A stretch of DNA of 64,000 nt from Pseudomonas cavernicola (GCF_003596405.1 NZ_QYUR01000002.1:884501-948500), one strand, 5' to 3'. Positions 37,577-46,353 are shown, numbered from the stretch's first letter. A program made the numbers and translations. The notes: generated from the sequence alone by a model not told the origin.

Positions 37577-37714
37577 TCGCCATTCATTCGCTGCGTAAAT
37601 CAACCTTTCGGGTTATTTTCGTCAGCCTCAGGCAGGGTACGCTTGCACTGCGGTTAGGCTTGCACTTTCCCCGGCCCTACTGTTCACAACAACAATAATA
37701 AGGAGCACCTTGGC

Positions 37715-38461
37715 ATGCGCTGTAAGCCTTTGGTTCGCAACATACTCATCTGGGCGTTTGGGCTACTGGCGAGCCTCGCGCTGCCGACCGCTGCTGAAGC
37801 CCTGACACCCCAAGAACAGATGCAAATCTATGCCTGCCGTGCCACCAGCAGTCTGCTGCTGTATCGCGGCGAAGGCTTCCAGGCCAGTTATGCCCAGCGC
37901 GTGGATACCGACCTCGCCGCATTGGCGGCGGCGCTGCAGAGTAGCCAGCAGGTGAGTGACGAGTTGCGCAAAACCCACCAGGAGCTTGTTACCCAGATTC
38001 GCCGCGGTGTTTCCTTCGGCCCCAATGAAGAAGATGTGCCTTGGGCCTATCAGAGAGAGCTGGGTAAAGCGCTGCGCGACTTCCTGCTGAGCGCCCATGC
38101 CCTGACCGGCAACACCGCGAAGGACGAATTGCCGGTCAAGATCGAATACCTGTCCGTGCAGTACCTGTTTCGCTCGTACATCGGCAGCTTCGAACTCGCC
38201 CGCGAGCACAGTGAGCAGTACCAAGGCCAGGATGAGCGGGCGCTAGTGCCTGACATCGATATTCAACTCGTCGAGTTGAACGACAAAGACAATCCAGCGA
38301 TCGGCAAAATCAAAACCCGCTGGGGCTACCTGAAAGTCGCCCTCAACGACATGAACAGTGGTGTCACCGCCATGACCAGCAGCTCTGGTCGCCCTTTTGC
38401 ACCGATCATGGTGGATCGCCACACGCGCACCCTGACCGAGCAATTGATGAGCTTGAACTAA
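37715..38461 (+). CDS. Exported protein of unknown function
   Basis: 248 residues with a signal peptide (about 1-29, LPTAAEA-L), then a mainly helical mature part with no recognised motif. AAGGAG precedes ATG 37715. Normal GC content for the chromosome. Neighbours give no clue to function. Confidence 0.7.
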   Translation: MRCKPLVRNILIWAFGLLASLALPTAAEALTPQEQMQIYACRATSSLLLYRGEGFQASYAQRVDTDLAALAAALQSSQQVSDELRKTHQELVTQIRRGVSFGPNEEDVPWAYQRELGKALRDFLLSAHALTGNTAKDELPVKIEYLSVQYLFRSYIGSFELAREHSEQYQGQDERALVPDIDIQLVELNDKDNPAIGKIKTRWGYLKVALNDMNSGVTAMTSSSGRPFAPIMVDRHTRTLTEQLMSLN

Positions 38462-38487
38462 GCCACCTCGCGTCTAATGCCGATAGC

Positions 38488-38545
38488 GTAGGGTGGGCTT
38501 CAGCCCACCACGTCCCCCGTATCGGTGGGCTAAAGCCCACCCTAC
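38488..38545. repeat. GTAGGGTGGGCTT palindromic repeat
   Basis: GTAGGGTGGGCTTCAGCCCACC and GGTGGGCTAAAGCCCACCCTAC arms; lies between convergent genes. Confidence 0.85.
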
Positions 38546-38550
38546 TCCTG

Positions 38551-39075
38551 TCAGATCAGGGCTTTCTTGGCGCGGATGCAGGTGGGGCCGGCGCGCTCTT
38601 CCACAGCCTGACGAACCTCATCGCGCAGGCCGAGCAGAAACGCCAGTTCGGCGACCACAAACAGCGGACCGACCATCAGCCCCATCACATCATCGACAAA
38701 AGCTGGCTTACGGCCTTCGTAGTAATGACCGATGAACTGGATGATCCAGCCGACCACGAACAGGCCAAGACCGGCGCTCAGCCAGACCATCGTCGATTGC
38801 ATGGCCAGCGCCTGGCCGCCCCACAGGCTGAGCCCGAGCAGCACCGTCATCAGCAGACCAAAACGCAGGTCCAGCCGCAGGTAAAACACCGCAGAAGCCA
38901 GCGCGGCGAGCGTTGCCGGTGACCACCACAGACCTAGCGCAGACAGCCCGGGGCGCGACAGCAACGCAGTGACGGCAAAGGCGATCAGCGGCACGCCGAT
39001 GAAGTGGCTGAAAATATTCCGGCGGTCGCGATGATAGGCCGCGTATTGGCCAAGGTGATCGACCAGGGTTTTCAT
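38551..39075 (-). CDS. Mpo1-like (DUF962) membrane protein
   Basis: 174 residues starting MKTLVDHLGQYAAYHRDRRN, with the NIFSHFIGVPLIAFAV and FIGHYYEGRKPAFVDDVMGLMVGP blocks that define the DUF962/Mpo1 family, whose yeast member is an iron-dependent 2-hydroxy fatty acid dioxygenase. The histidines of both blocks are present. Four hydrophobic segments. AGGAG precedes ATG 39075. Confidence 0.85.
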   Translation of the reverse strand: MKTLVDHLGQYAAYHRDRRNIFSHFIGVPLIAFAVTALLSRPGLSALGLWWSPATLAALASAVFYLRLDLRFGLLMTVLLGLSLWGGQALAMQSTMVWLSAGLGLFVVGWIIQFIGHYYEGRKPAFVDDVMGLMVGPLFVVAELAFLLGLRDEVRQAVEERAGPTCIRAKKALI

Positions 39076-39164
39076 GCTGCTACTCCTGAAGTTGGGCTGA
39101 CCAGATAATGCCGCGCAGCTAACCTCTAGCTCTGTCAGCTAGCCGACAAACCCTTGGAAAAACC

Positions 39165-39854
39165 ATGAATGATGCCCTGCGATATCGCCAGCGCCTGCTC
39201 AGCGGTCATTGGTTCAACGCCCTGCCCGCCAGCCTCCAGGAGGCGCTGCTGGGTGCTGCCCAAGTGCGTCGCTTGGAGGCCGGACAGTGTTTGTTCAGTC
39301 GGGGCGACCAACCCTGCGGTTTGTATGCGGTGGTGGAGGGCGCAATCCGCATTGGCGCGGTCAGCGCAAGCGGTAAGGAGGCGTTGCTGACCCTGGTCGA
39401 GCCGCCTTACTGGTTCGGCGAGATTTCCCTGTTCGACGGCCAACCGCGCACCCATGACGCCTTTGCCGAAGGGTCGGTAACCCTGCTGCAAGTGCCGCAA
39501 GCGGCGCTGCTCAGCCTGCTCGAACGCGAACCGCGACACTGGCGCGACTTCGCCCTGCTGATGAGCCAGAAGTTGCGCCTGGCCTTTATCGCCCTGGAAG
39601 AGATCAGCCTGCTACCCGCCGCGCCGCGTCTGGCTCGGCGCCTGTTGATGATTGCGGAGAATTACGGCGAGGGCGGACCGCGACGGGTGATCCACCTGGC
39701 CCAAGAGCAACTGGCGCTAATGCTGGCGATTTCGCGGCAGACCACCAACCAGATCCTCAAGGAACTGCAAGCCCAGGGCATCCTCCGCCTGACTTACGGC
39801 GAGATCGAAATCCTCGACCTCGACCGGCTGCGTCAGGCCACTCAGCAACAGTAA
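39165..39854 (+). CDS. Crp/Fnr-family transcriptional regulator
   Basis: 229 residues: cyclic-nucleotide-binding-like beta barrel (about 30-140, LFSRGDQPCGLYAVVEGAIRIG ... GEISLFDGQPRTHDAFAEG) followed by a winged HTH (LALMLAISRQTTNQILKELQAQGILR, about 185-210). No Fnr-type cysteine cluster at the N-terminus. Ribosome site weak. Divergent from the Mpo1-like gene, which it might control (inference). Confidence 0.83.
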   Translation: MNDALRYRQRLLSGHWFNALPASLQEALLGAAQVRRLEAGQCLFSRGDQPCGLYAVVEGAIRIGAVSASGKEALLTLVEPPYWFGEISLFDGQPRTHDAFAEGSVTLLQVPQAALLSLLEREPRHWRDFALLMSQKLRLAFIALEEISLLPAAPRLARRLLMIAENYGEGGPRRVIHLAQEQLALMLAISRQTTNQILKELQAQGILRLTYGEIEILDLDRLRQATQQQ

Positions 39855-39871
39855 ATGCGACGCGCTGACCT

Positions 39872-39941
39872 GTAGGAGCGAGCTCTGCTCGCGATCCCTG
39901 CCAACACCGAAACCCTGATCGCCAGCAGAGCTGGCTCCTAC
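39872..39941. repeat. REP pair downstream of the RAYT gene
   Basis: GTAGGAGCGAGCTCTGCTCG... and the inverted GCCAGCAGAGCTGGCTCCTAC. The transposase stop codon (39938-39940) lies within the right unit. Confidence 0.88.
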
Positions 39942-40402
39942 AGCCATATGGCATCCCATAAGGGATAGTCGCCAATGCGCTCGACCAAGCCAGCTCGCAG
40001 AGGATTGGCAACCACATAGCGAGCCAGCGTTTTGAGGCTCTCCTCGCGCCGCACCGCATGATCGTGATAGCCCTTCTGCCAAATTTTCCCCTGAGTCTGA
40101 CGAACAGTATTTATCGCCTTGGCGCTACGCGATTTGACTCGCTGCATCAAACCATCGAGGGACGCTCCCTCAAGCTCGACCAGCCAATGCAGATGATCGG
40201 GCATCACTACCCAGGCCAGAGAACGCGCCAATGCCAAGTCCTCGGCTAAACGCAGTTCATGCGCAACCAAGCGGCCGAGGCGCCAGTCGGCGAACAAACA
40301 TTGGCGGTTATGCACAACGGCCGTCAGCAGATAAATACGGCCTGCTTCGGAGAAACGGCCAGCACGCAGGCGGTTACCCTGCGGCAAAGCGGTGACTGGC
40401 AT
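39938..40402 (-). CDS. REP-associated tyrosine transposase (RAYT)
   Basis: 154-residue Y1-type (IS200-like) transposase domesticated for REP handling. HUH motif H70-L-H72 in VVMPDHLHWLVEL, catalytic Tyr112 in KIWQKGYHDHAVRREE, and the ARYVVANPLRAGLVERIGDYPLW tail typical of RAYTs. ATG at 40402 (MPVTALPQGNRLRAGRF) matches the family start; the frame is open to 40606. REP pairs lie on both sides, the diagnostic arrangement. Confidence 0.92.
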   Translation of the reverse strand: MPVTALPQGNRLRAGRFSEAGRIYLLTAVVHNRQCLFADWRLGRLVAHELRLAEDLALARSLAWVVMPDHLHWLVELEGASLDGLMQRVKSRSAKAINTVRQTQGKIWQKGYHDHAVRREESLKTLARYVVANPLRAGLVERIGDYPLWDAIWL

Positions 40403-40433
40403 TCCTTTGCCCCTGTATTTTTTTAAAGGCCAA

Positions 40434-40506
40434 TCGCGAGCAGAGCTCGCTCCTACAAGGTTTAGTCGCGCGACTTTCCATTGTAGGAGCGAGCGCTGCT
40501 CGCGAT
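40434..40506. repeat. REP pair upstream of the RAYT gene
   Basis: TCGCGAGCAGAGCTCGCTCCTAC (40434-40456) and the inverted GTAGGAGCGAGCGCTGCTCGCGA (40483-40505) with a 26-bp spacer. Same sequence family as the pair at 39872-39941. Confidence 0.88.
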
Positions 40507-40532
40507 CCCTGCCAACACTGAAGCCGGATGAC

Positions 40533-41609
40533 CTAACCCGGCAAGCGATGGCGCCGCATAAAGCTGCGATCGAGATAATCCTTCCACCAGCCGCATAAAC
40601 GCCCACCGGCGCTCCACTCGCGCCAACTCAGCAGCGCGCCGCCGTCGCCGGTGGCGAGCAGGGCCAGGCTTTGCCGCTGCGGGCGATACTGGCGCAGCGG
40701 CGCAGTGCGTAAAACGGCCTGTAGATTCGCCGCCAGCACCGGACCCTGGCGCACCGCGTAGACCCCACTTTTGTACGCGCCAGCCAGGCTGGCGCAGTCA
40801 CCTACGGCGAATATCTGTGGATGGGACTGGCTCTGCAAACTCGCGCTAATTTGCACGAAGCCCGCCGGATCGCAGGCCAGCCCGCTCTGCGCCAACCAGG
40901 GCAGGGCCGTGGCGCCAGTCGCCAGCAGCAGCCGCGAGCCGTGCCAAACTGGCTCGGCGCCGCTCAACAAGCAGTCCTCATCGATAGCGCTGATCGGGCA
41001 ATCCTCGCGCACCAGCACCTTTCGCAAACGCAGATGGCCGAGGGCGCGCAGGCGCAAACCCGGCGCATGCTCGGCGAGTAACGGCCCGGCGCTGAACAGC
41101 GTCAGCTCCGACACCTGCCCGGCCAAGGCCAACGCCAGCTCGACTCCGGCCGCGCCGCCGCCAAGAATCGCCAGCCGTTGAGGGGCGGCTTGCCAGGCTT
41201 GCCAGCCGGCGACAAAGCCGGCGAAGGGTTTCACCGGCAACAGCTGCAGCTCGCTGCCCCGCTGTGGCGGGCCGACCACCTGGCCACCGACATTCAGCGA
41301 CAGCCAGCTCGCACTCAGTTGACGACCATCGGTCAGCGTCAGTTTCCGCTGCCGGGCCGCCAGCGCCTGCACCTCGCCGTCCAACAACTCGACCCCAGCA
41401 GCGCGACACAAGGGCGCGAGTTCGATCTGGCACTCTTGCGCGCGATACCGCCCCGCCAGCAGCCCCGGCAACATCCCTGAATACCAGGCTGCCGGCCCGG
41501 CGTTGAGCAGGCCAATCCGCCCCGGTGGCCGCGCGCCACCGGCCCAACGACGGAGTACGCCAAGATGCGCGTGACCGGCGCCGACCAGCAGTACATCGAA
41601 GGGCTTCAT
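40533..41609 (-). CDS. FAD-dependent pyridine nucleotide oxidoreductase
   Basis: 358 residues. N-terminal FAD motif VLLVGAGHAHLGVLRRW, a second dinucleotide motif LAILGGGAAGVELALALAG near residue 150, and IFAVGDCASL near residue 270. The C-terminus GWWKDYLDRSFMRRHRLPG resembles type II NADH dehydrogenase-like proteins, as in the N-terminal domain of SelD fusions. Its start overlaps the upstream AraC-type gene by 4 bp. It might reduce the rubredoxin encoded at 44708, but that is inference. Confidence 0.8.
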   Translation of the reverse strand: MKPFDVLLVGAGHAHLGVLRRWAGGARPPGRIGLLNAGPAAWYSGMLPGLLAGRYRAQECQIELAPLCRAAGVELLDGEVQALAARQRKLTLTDGRQLSASWLSLNVGGQVVGPPQRGSELQLLPVKPFAGFVAGWQAWQAAPQRLAILGGGAAGVELALALAGQVSELTLFSAGPLLAEHAPGLRLRALGHLRLRKVLVREDCPISAIDEDCLLSGAEPVWHGSRLLLATGATALPWLAQSGLACDPAGFVQISASLQSQSHPQIFAVGDCASLAGAYKSGVYAVRQGPVLAANLQAVLRTAPLRQYRPQRQSLALLATGDGGALLSWREWSAGGRLCGWWKDYLDRSFMRRHRLPG

Positions 41610-42619
41610 CCGCGCGTCAGGCCTTCGCGGTATTGGCTCGGCGCCAGCCCGGTCCAGCGCTTGAAGGCGCGGCTGAAACTGCTGCTATCGGCAAAGCCGA
41701 GCAGGTAGGCGATCTCGCTGATCGAGCAATGCGGGTCGCGCATGTGCTGCAGGGCCAAGCTCTGGCGAGTCTCGCCGAGCAGGCTTTCATAGCGGCAACC
41801 TTCATCCGCCAGATGCCGTTGCAGGCTGCGCAAACTCAGGTGCAGAGCCTGGGCAATGCGCTCGGCGGAGGGTTCGCCATTCGGCAGTTGAGCTTCCAGG
41901 CAGGCACGCACCCGGCGTTTCCAAGTCAACGGTTGCAGTTGTTCGAGGGTGCGCTTGAGTACCGTCTCGTTGTGCTCGGCGAGCTCCGGGTTGCCATCCT
42001 CGAGAGGGCTGTCGAAGGGTTCGCGGGCGAACTGCAGGAGATTTTCCTCGGCGCCAAAGAACACCGGCGCACGCAATACCTCATGCCACGGCTGCGGATC
42101 CGCCGGCGCGGGACGGCGCAGGTACACCGCCAGCGGCGCGAAGTCACGGCCGAGCCGGTTGCGGCAGGTGCGCACATAGATCGAAACAAAGGCGTCCACT
42201 GCCTCGGCCGCCGGCGCCGGGCTGTCCGGCGGTACGCGCAGGCGGAACTCGTAACGCTCGCCAACCAGCTTCAGCTCCAGCGTCAAGGCGTCACTGACGA
42301 CCTGGTGATAACGCACGATGCGCTCGAACACCTCGCGCAGGCTGCCGCTGGCCACCAGGGCATAACCCAGGGCGTGAAAGGTGGTCGGGCCGACAAAGCG
42401 CGAGACCCGCAAACCCAGCGCCGGATCACCACTGGCGGCGACCGCCAACTGCCACAAGCGGGTGGTCGCAGACAGCGGGTAACGCGCATTCGGGTGTTCC
42501 ATCAACGCCGGGTCGAGCCCCGCCTCGCGACACAACGCCGCGCTGTCGAGGCCCAAGGCGTCGAGCTGCTTGCGCAGGGCACGGGTCCAACTGGCCAGGG
42601 TAGTGGGTTCAGCAGTCAT
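41606..42619 (-). CDS. AraC-family transcriptional regulator
   Basis: 337 residues: an N-terminal ligand domain of the Arabinose_bd-like type (about 20-205) and a C-terminal AraC double HTH (PNGEPSAERIAQALHLSLRSLQRHL ... ISEIAYLLGFADSSSFSRAFKRWTGLAPSQYR). ATG at 42619 has no strong ribosome site. Coupled to the oxidoreductase by ATGA. Divergent to the desaturase operon across a 240-bp region holding repeat copy B. Confidence 0.88.
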   Translation of the reverse strand: MTAEPTTLASWTRALRKQLDALGLDSAALCREAGLDPALMEHPNARYPLSATTRLWQLAVAASGDPALGLRVSRFVGPTTFHALGYALVASGSLREVFERIVRYHQVVSDALTLELKLVGERYEFRLRVPPDSPAPAAEAVDAFVSIYVRTCRNRLGRDFAPLAVYLRRPAPADPQPWHEVLRAPVFFGAEENLLQFAREPFDSPLEDGNPELAEHNETVLKRTLEQLQPLTWKRRVRACLEAQLPNGEPSAERIAQALHLSLRSLQRHLADEGCRYESLLGETRQSLALQHMRDPHCSISEIAYLLGFADSSSFSRAFKRWTGLAPSQYREGLTRG

Positions 42620-42690
42620 GCAGATTGGCGCATCCGGTCAACAGGTTGGCGTTCGCGGCCGGGCCGCGCGCGCGGCAGCACGGCACAGTA

Positions 42691-42830
42691 CAGGCTGTGT
42701 GAAAACGTAGCGAGCGAAGGTTAGACAAGGCAAAAACAGGCGAGAAAGCGCAATTTACGTGGTGTAAATGAGCATTTTGAGCCTGTTTTTAACGCCGTAA
42801 AACCGAGCGCAGTAGTTTTCACACAGCCTG
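42691..42830. repeat. Covarying-arm palindromic repeat, copy B
   Basis: Outer perfect arms CAGGCTGTGTGAAAAC / GTTTTCACACAGCCTG (16 bp) and inner arms AAAAACAGGC / GCCTGTTTTT, with the family blocks GTAGCGAGCGAAGGTTAGAC, AAAGCGCAATTTACG...GAGCA and AACGCCGTAAAACCGAGCGC between them. It lies between the AraC gene and the desaturase gene, ending 31 bp before the latter's start. Confidence 0.85.
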
Positions 42831-42861
42831 AGTAGGCTCACGTTAACTAGAGGATGTAAGC

Positions 42862-43932
42862 ATGTCCCACTCTCCTGCAAGCCCCGCGAGCCAGAATGCA
42901 CAGCAGCGTGCCGCGCATATTCGTGAAGTAGTGATGGCCCATGGCGTCGAACTGCGCCAGCGCTTCCCGCTTCTGCAGCATCAGGACGCCCTCGGCGCCG
43001 GCATCCTGGCCTTCGCCCTGGCCGGCATGCTCGGTAGCGCCGCACTCTATGTCAGCGGGCATATGGCCTGGTGGGTCTGCCTGCTGTTGAATGCCTTCTT
43101 CGCCTCGCTGACCCACGAACTGGAGCACGACCTGATCCACTCGATGTACTTCCGCAAGCAACGCGTGCCGCACAACCTGATGATGGCGCTGGTATGGCTG
43201 GCGCGGCCAAGCACTATCAACCCCTGGGTTCGTCGCCATCTGCACCTCAATCATCACAAGGTTTCCGGCACCGAGACCGACCTGGAAGAACGCGCCATCA
43301 CCAACGGCGAACCCTGGGGCATCGCCCGTCTGCTAATGGTCGGCGACAACATGATGTCGTCCTTTATCCGCTTTCTGCGGGCCAAGACTCGCCAGCACAA
43401 ATGGTCGATCATCACCCGCACCGCCAAGGTCTATGCGCCGCTGGGCCTGCTCAACTGGGGCACCTGGTATGTGTTCCTGGCCTTCCACGCCAGCAATGGC
43501 ATCGCCAGCCTGATCGGCGCACCGATCGACTGGTCGGCGAGCACCCTGGAGGTGATGAACATCATCAACATCGCGGTGGTGGTGCTGGTCGGCCCGAACG
43601 TACTGCGCACCTTCTGCCTGCACTTCGTCAGCTCGAACATGCACTACTACGGCGACATCGAGGCGGGTAACGTGCTGCAGCAATGCCAGGTGCTCAACCC
43701 CTGGTGGCTGTGGCCGCTGCAGGCGTTCTGCTTCAACTTCGGCAGCAGCCATGCGATCCACCACTTCGTGGTCAAGGAACCCTTCTACATCCGTCAGCTC
43801 ACGGTGCCCTTCGCCCACAAGGTGATGCGTGAAATGGGTGTGCGCTTCAACGATTTCGGCACCTTTACCCGCGCCAACCGCTGGACTCGCGCTGAGCGTA
43901 CAGAGCCCGCGCAGCAGCCCCAAACGGCCTGA
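42862..43932 (+). CDS. Membrane fatty acid desaturase/hydroxylase
   Basis: 356-residue di-iron membrane enzyme. Histidine boxes HELEHDLIH (85-93), HLHLNHH (126-132) and HAIHHF near residue 297, with hydrophobic segments at ~44-64, 68-82, 193-214 and 226-244. GAGGA precedes ATG 42862. It begins a likely operon with a quinone reductase-like flavoprotein and a rubredoxin; rubredoxin as electron donor would be as in AlkB-type enzymes (inference). A remnant of a second copy lies at 45354-45497. Confidence 0.85.
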   Translation: MSHSPASPASQNAQQRAAHIREVVMAHGVELRQRFPLLQHQDALGAGILAFALAGMLGSAALYVSGHMAWWVCLLLNAFFASLTHELEHDLIHSMYFRKQRVPHNLMMALVWLARPSTINPWVRRHLHLNHHKVSGTETDLEERAITNGEPWGIARLLMVGDNMMSSFIRFLRAKTRQHKWSIITRTAKVYAPLGLLNWGTWYVFLAFHASNGIASLIGAPIDWSASTLEVMNIINIAVVVLVGPNVLRTFCLHFVSSNMHYYGDIEAGNVLQQCQVLNPWWLWPLQAFCFNFGSSHAIHHFVVKEPFYIRQLTVPFAHKVMREMGVRFNDFGTFTRANRWTRAERTEPAQQPQTA

Positions 43933-43991
43933 CAGCCAACCGCGGCGCTACGGCGCCGCGTCTCTTTCCCCTCGCGTTACCGTACGAGCCT

Positions 43992-44711
43992 ATGAATATC
44001 CTGATCGTCCACGCCCACCCGGAGCCGCAGTCGTTCTGCAGCGCCATGAAAGACCTCGCGGTCGCAACCCTCAGTGACGCCGGCCACAGCGTGCAGGTCT
44101 CCGACCTGTATGCGATGAACTGGAACCCGGTGGCCAGCGCCGCCGACTTCAACGAACCCAGCAACCGGGACTATCTGGTCTATGCCCTCGAGCAAAGGCA
44201 TGCCCACGCCAAGGGCACGCTGGCTGCGGATATCAGCGCCGAGCTGGATAAGCTGCTGGCCGCGGATCTGCTGATCTTCAACTTCCCGATGTTCTGGTGC
44301 TCGGTGCCGGCCATCCTCAAGGGCTGGATCGACCGTGTGCTGCTCTCCGGGGTTTGCTATGGCGGCCTGCGCTTCTATGACCGCGGCGGCCTCAGCGGCA
44401 AACGCGCGCTACTGAGTTTCACCCTCGGTGCGCAACCCCACATGTTCGCCGACGAGCAGGCCATCCACGGCGAGTTGGAACCAATGCTCCGGCACCTGCA
44501 ACGCGGCACCCTGGCCTACGCCGGCCTCAGCGTGTTGCCGCCATTCGCGGCCTACCACGTGCCCTACATCACCCCGCAAGCGCGCAGCTCTATACTCGCC
44601 GACTACCGCGAGCACCTAGAGCTGTTGGACCGCCTGGAGCCGCTCAACTTCCCGACAATGGCCGGCTTCGACCGCCAACTGAATCCGCTGCCCCGCGAGG
44701 AGCTTGTATGA
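43992..44711 (+). CDS. Flavodoxin-fold NAD(P)H:quinone oxidoreductase
   Basis: 239 residues of the Flavodoxin_2 (NQO/KefF/MdaB) family: MNILIVHAHPEPQSFCSAMK for the FMN phosphate, ADLLIFNFPMFWCSVPAILKGWIDRVL in the centre. The stop overlaps the rubredoxin ATG (ATGA), so it is translated with it. It starts 59 bp after the desaturase. It may feed electrons to the rubredoxin or desaturase. Confidence 0.86.
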   Translation: MNILIVHAHPEPQSFCSAMKDLAVATLSDAGHSVQVSDLYAMNWNPVASAADFNEPSNRDYLVYALEQRHAHAKGTLAADISAELDKLLAADLLIFNFPMFWCSVPAILKGWIDRVLLSGVCYGGLRFYDRGGLSGKRALLSFTLGAQPHMFADEQAIHGELEPMLRHLQRGTLAYAGLSVLPPFAAYHVPYITPQARSSILADYREHLELLDRLEPLNFPTMAGFDRQLNPLPREELV

Positions 44712-44872
44712 AAACCTGGATCTGTGTGGTCTGCGGGCTGATCTACGACGAAGCCAAGGGTTGGCCCGATGAAGGCATCCCCGCCGGCACCGCCTGGGCC
44801 GATGTCGCGGATGACTGGCTCTGCCCTGACTGCGGGGTGAGCAAAGGGGATTTCGAGATGCGGGAAATCTAA
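44708..44872 (+). CDS. Rubredoxin
   Basis: 54-residue rubredoxin with the two metal knuckles CVVCG (6-10, after MKTWI) and CPDCG (39-43), and the invariant DWLCPDCGVSKGDFE. ATG at 44708 overlaps the previous stop by 4 bp. Electron-transfer protein with one Fe(Cys)4 centre. Operon position with a desaturase suggests it serves that enzyme. Confidence 0.95.
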   Translation: MKTWICVVCGLIYDEAKGWPDEGIPAGTAWADVADDWLCPDCGVSKGDFEMREI

Positions 44873-44899
44873 GACCACCAGGCCCAACCCACGGGCGAC

Positions 44900-45259
44900 T
44901 CAGTGGCTGCGAAAGTTCCAGACGATTTCCACCACCCGCAACGCCAACAGCACGTAAACCAAACACCCCACCGCTTGCAACAGTAGGTGGCGTTTCAAGC
45001 GAGCCAGCTTATGCAGACCATCCCAGATGTTCAGCAGGGTGAGCACAGCGGCCAGCCCGATCAGCCCCCAACCCGCCAGGCTCGAGACGAACAGCCCCAG
45101 GAACAGCTGCCGAGAATCGTGGAGGGCATCGGTGCCGGCGGCGAACAGCAGGGCGCACATGAGGAAATTGCGCAGGTTGTCAAAGACATCCTTGGCCAGG
45201 CCTTGCTCGAGAGCCCGGTTGAAGCGTTGCAGATAATCCCTGGCCATAGGCTCGTCCAT
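44900..45259 (-). CDS. Small inner-membrane protein of unknown function
   Basis: 119 residues (start 45259, or 45247 at MARDYLQRF) with three hydrophobic segments (about 32-42, 50-75 and 93-113) and a charged N-terminus. No recognised domain. Convergent with the rubredoxin gene. Start choice uncertain; no clear ribosome site. Confidence 0.6.
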   Translation of the reverse strand: MDEPMARDYLQRFNRALEQGLAKDVFDNLRNFLMCALLFAAGTDALHDSRQLFLGLFVSSLAGWGLIGLAAVLTLLNIWDGLHKLARLKRHLLLQAVGCLVYVLLALRVVEIVWNFRSH

Positions 45260-45353
45260 GCTGGCAGTGGTCGGTGATCGCCGCGACCAAGATGGCCGAA
45301 GCGCTATAGCGACTTTAGCTCAGCCGCGGCGCCAGCCATGGAAATGCTCGCCT

Positions 45354-45497
45354 CAACTGCGGCAGCTGACGGCGCCGCTAGCGCACCGGGCGATGCGTGA
45401 GATGGACGGGCGCGGCAACGACTTCGGCACCTTCGCCCGCGCCAACCGCTGGACCCGCGTCGATCAATCCGCCGCACCGTGCGGGCAAAACGCCTGA
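45354..45497 (+). pseudogene. Remnant of a second desaturase gene (C-terminal end)
   Basis: Encodes RQLTAPLAHRAMREM then GNDFGTFARANRWTR, clearly matching RQLTVPFAHKVMREM and FNDFGTFTRANRWTR at the C-terminus of the desaturase at 42862-43932, and ends at a stop at the same place. Nothing upstream matches the rest of that protein. So this is a decayed partial duplicate about 1.6 kb from the intact gene. Confidence 0.75.
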
Positions 45498-45606
45498 TCG
45501 ATACACATAGCACGGCCTGCCGTTGTCCCCGATCCGGCTGGGAGCCGGCCCTCCCTCAGGCCCGGCGAATAGCTGGCGGCTTGGCTTCTGCGCCATTCAT
45601 CAGCCG

Positions 45607-46353
45607 CTAGGGAGGCGCCGCTTCATTCGGCGCTTCCCTAACCTGCAGACTGGGCTCGGCGAACCAGCTCTCGGCGCGCTCCCCGGTATTGTCGCTGTCG
45701 ACGGCGAAGACCACGCCGAGGATCCGGCGCGGCGCGCTGCCGAAGGCGGCGATGGCGTCGGCGCGCAGGTCGCGGTGTTCCTCCAGCCACTGCCCGAGCG
45801 GCGCCTCGGGGCCGCGTAGCACCAGCATCTCGACCTGCTCGCTGTAGGCACTGCGGGCGTGGGCGCCGGGCGCGACGCGGTTGTCCCAGACGTAGGTGAG
45901 GGTCGCCGCCGGCAAACCGGGATCGTAGAAGGTACGCGCCAGACGCAGCTTCTGCCGGCTCAGGAAACCCACGCTGGTCAGCGGGTAATCCAGCAGCACA
46001 TAGACCCGTGCCGCATAGTCGTCGCCGACGCGGGTGGCGAAGCGGGCGCTTGCCAGCCGCCGCTCCGTGCGCCATTGCCAGGACAGCCGCCAGGGCCGGT
46101 CGCCGGGCAGTTCGAGAGGGTGCAGCAGACCGCCGGCGGCGGCTTCGGCACTGATCCGCAGCACGGCGCGACCGTCCTGCTCAACCAAGTTGCGCTGCGG
46201 CGCCTGGAGCCTGGGGATATCCGCCTCGCGCCAGGGCGCCGACCATTCGCCGTGCGGTGGCCCAGCCGTCCAGGGTGCCAGCTGGTTCTCCGCCAGGGCC
46301 AGCGGGGTCAGCAGCAAGCCGAACAGCAGGCCGCGGTTCAACCGAGGCGCCAC
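45607..46353 (-). CDS. DUF3047 family exported protein
   Basis: About 248 residues; hydrophobic N-terminal signal (LLFGLLLTPLALA-E) then a beta-rich domain with LSWQWRTERRLASARFATRVGDDYAARVYVLLD and IRRILGVVFAVDSDNTGE-type blocks that mark DUF3047. Start is GTG 46353 or TTG 46341; both overlap the end of the preceding gene and neither has a good ribosome site, so coupling is likely. Function unknown. Confidence 0.72.
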   Translation of the reverse strand: MAPRLNRGLLFGLLLTPLALAENQLAPWTAGPPHGEWSAPWREADIPRLQAPQRNLVEQDGRAVLRISAEAAAGGLLHPLELPGDRPWRLSWQWRTERRLASARFATRVGDDYAARVYVLLDYPLTSVGFLSRQKLRLARTFYDPGLPAATLTYVWDNRVAPGAHARSAYSEQVEMLVLRGPEAPLGQWLEEHRDLRADAIAAFGSAPRRILGVVFAVDSDNTGERAESWFAEPSLQVREAPNEAAPP

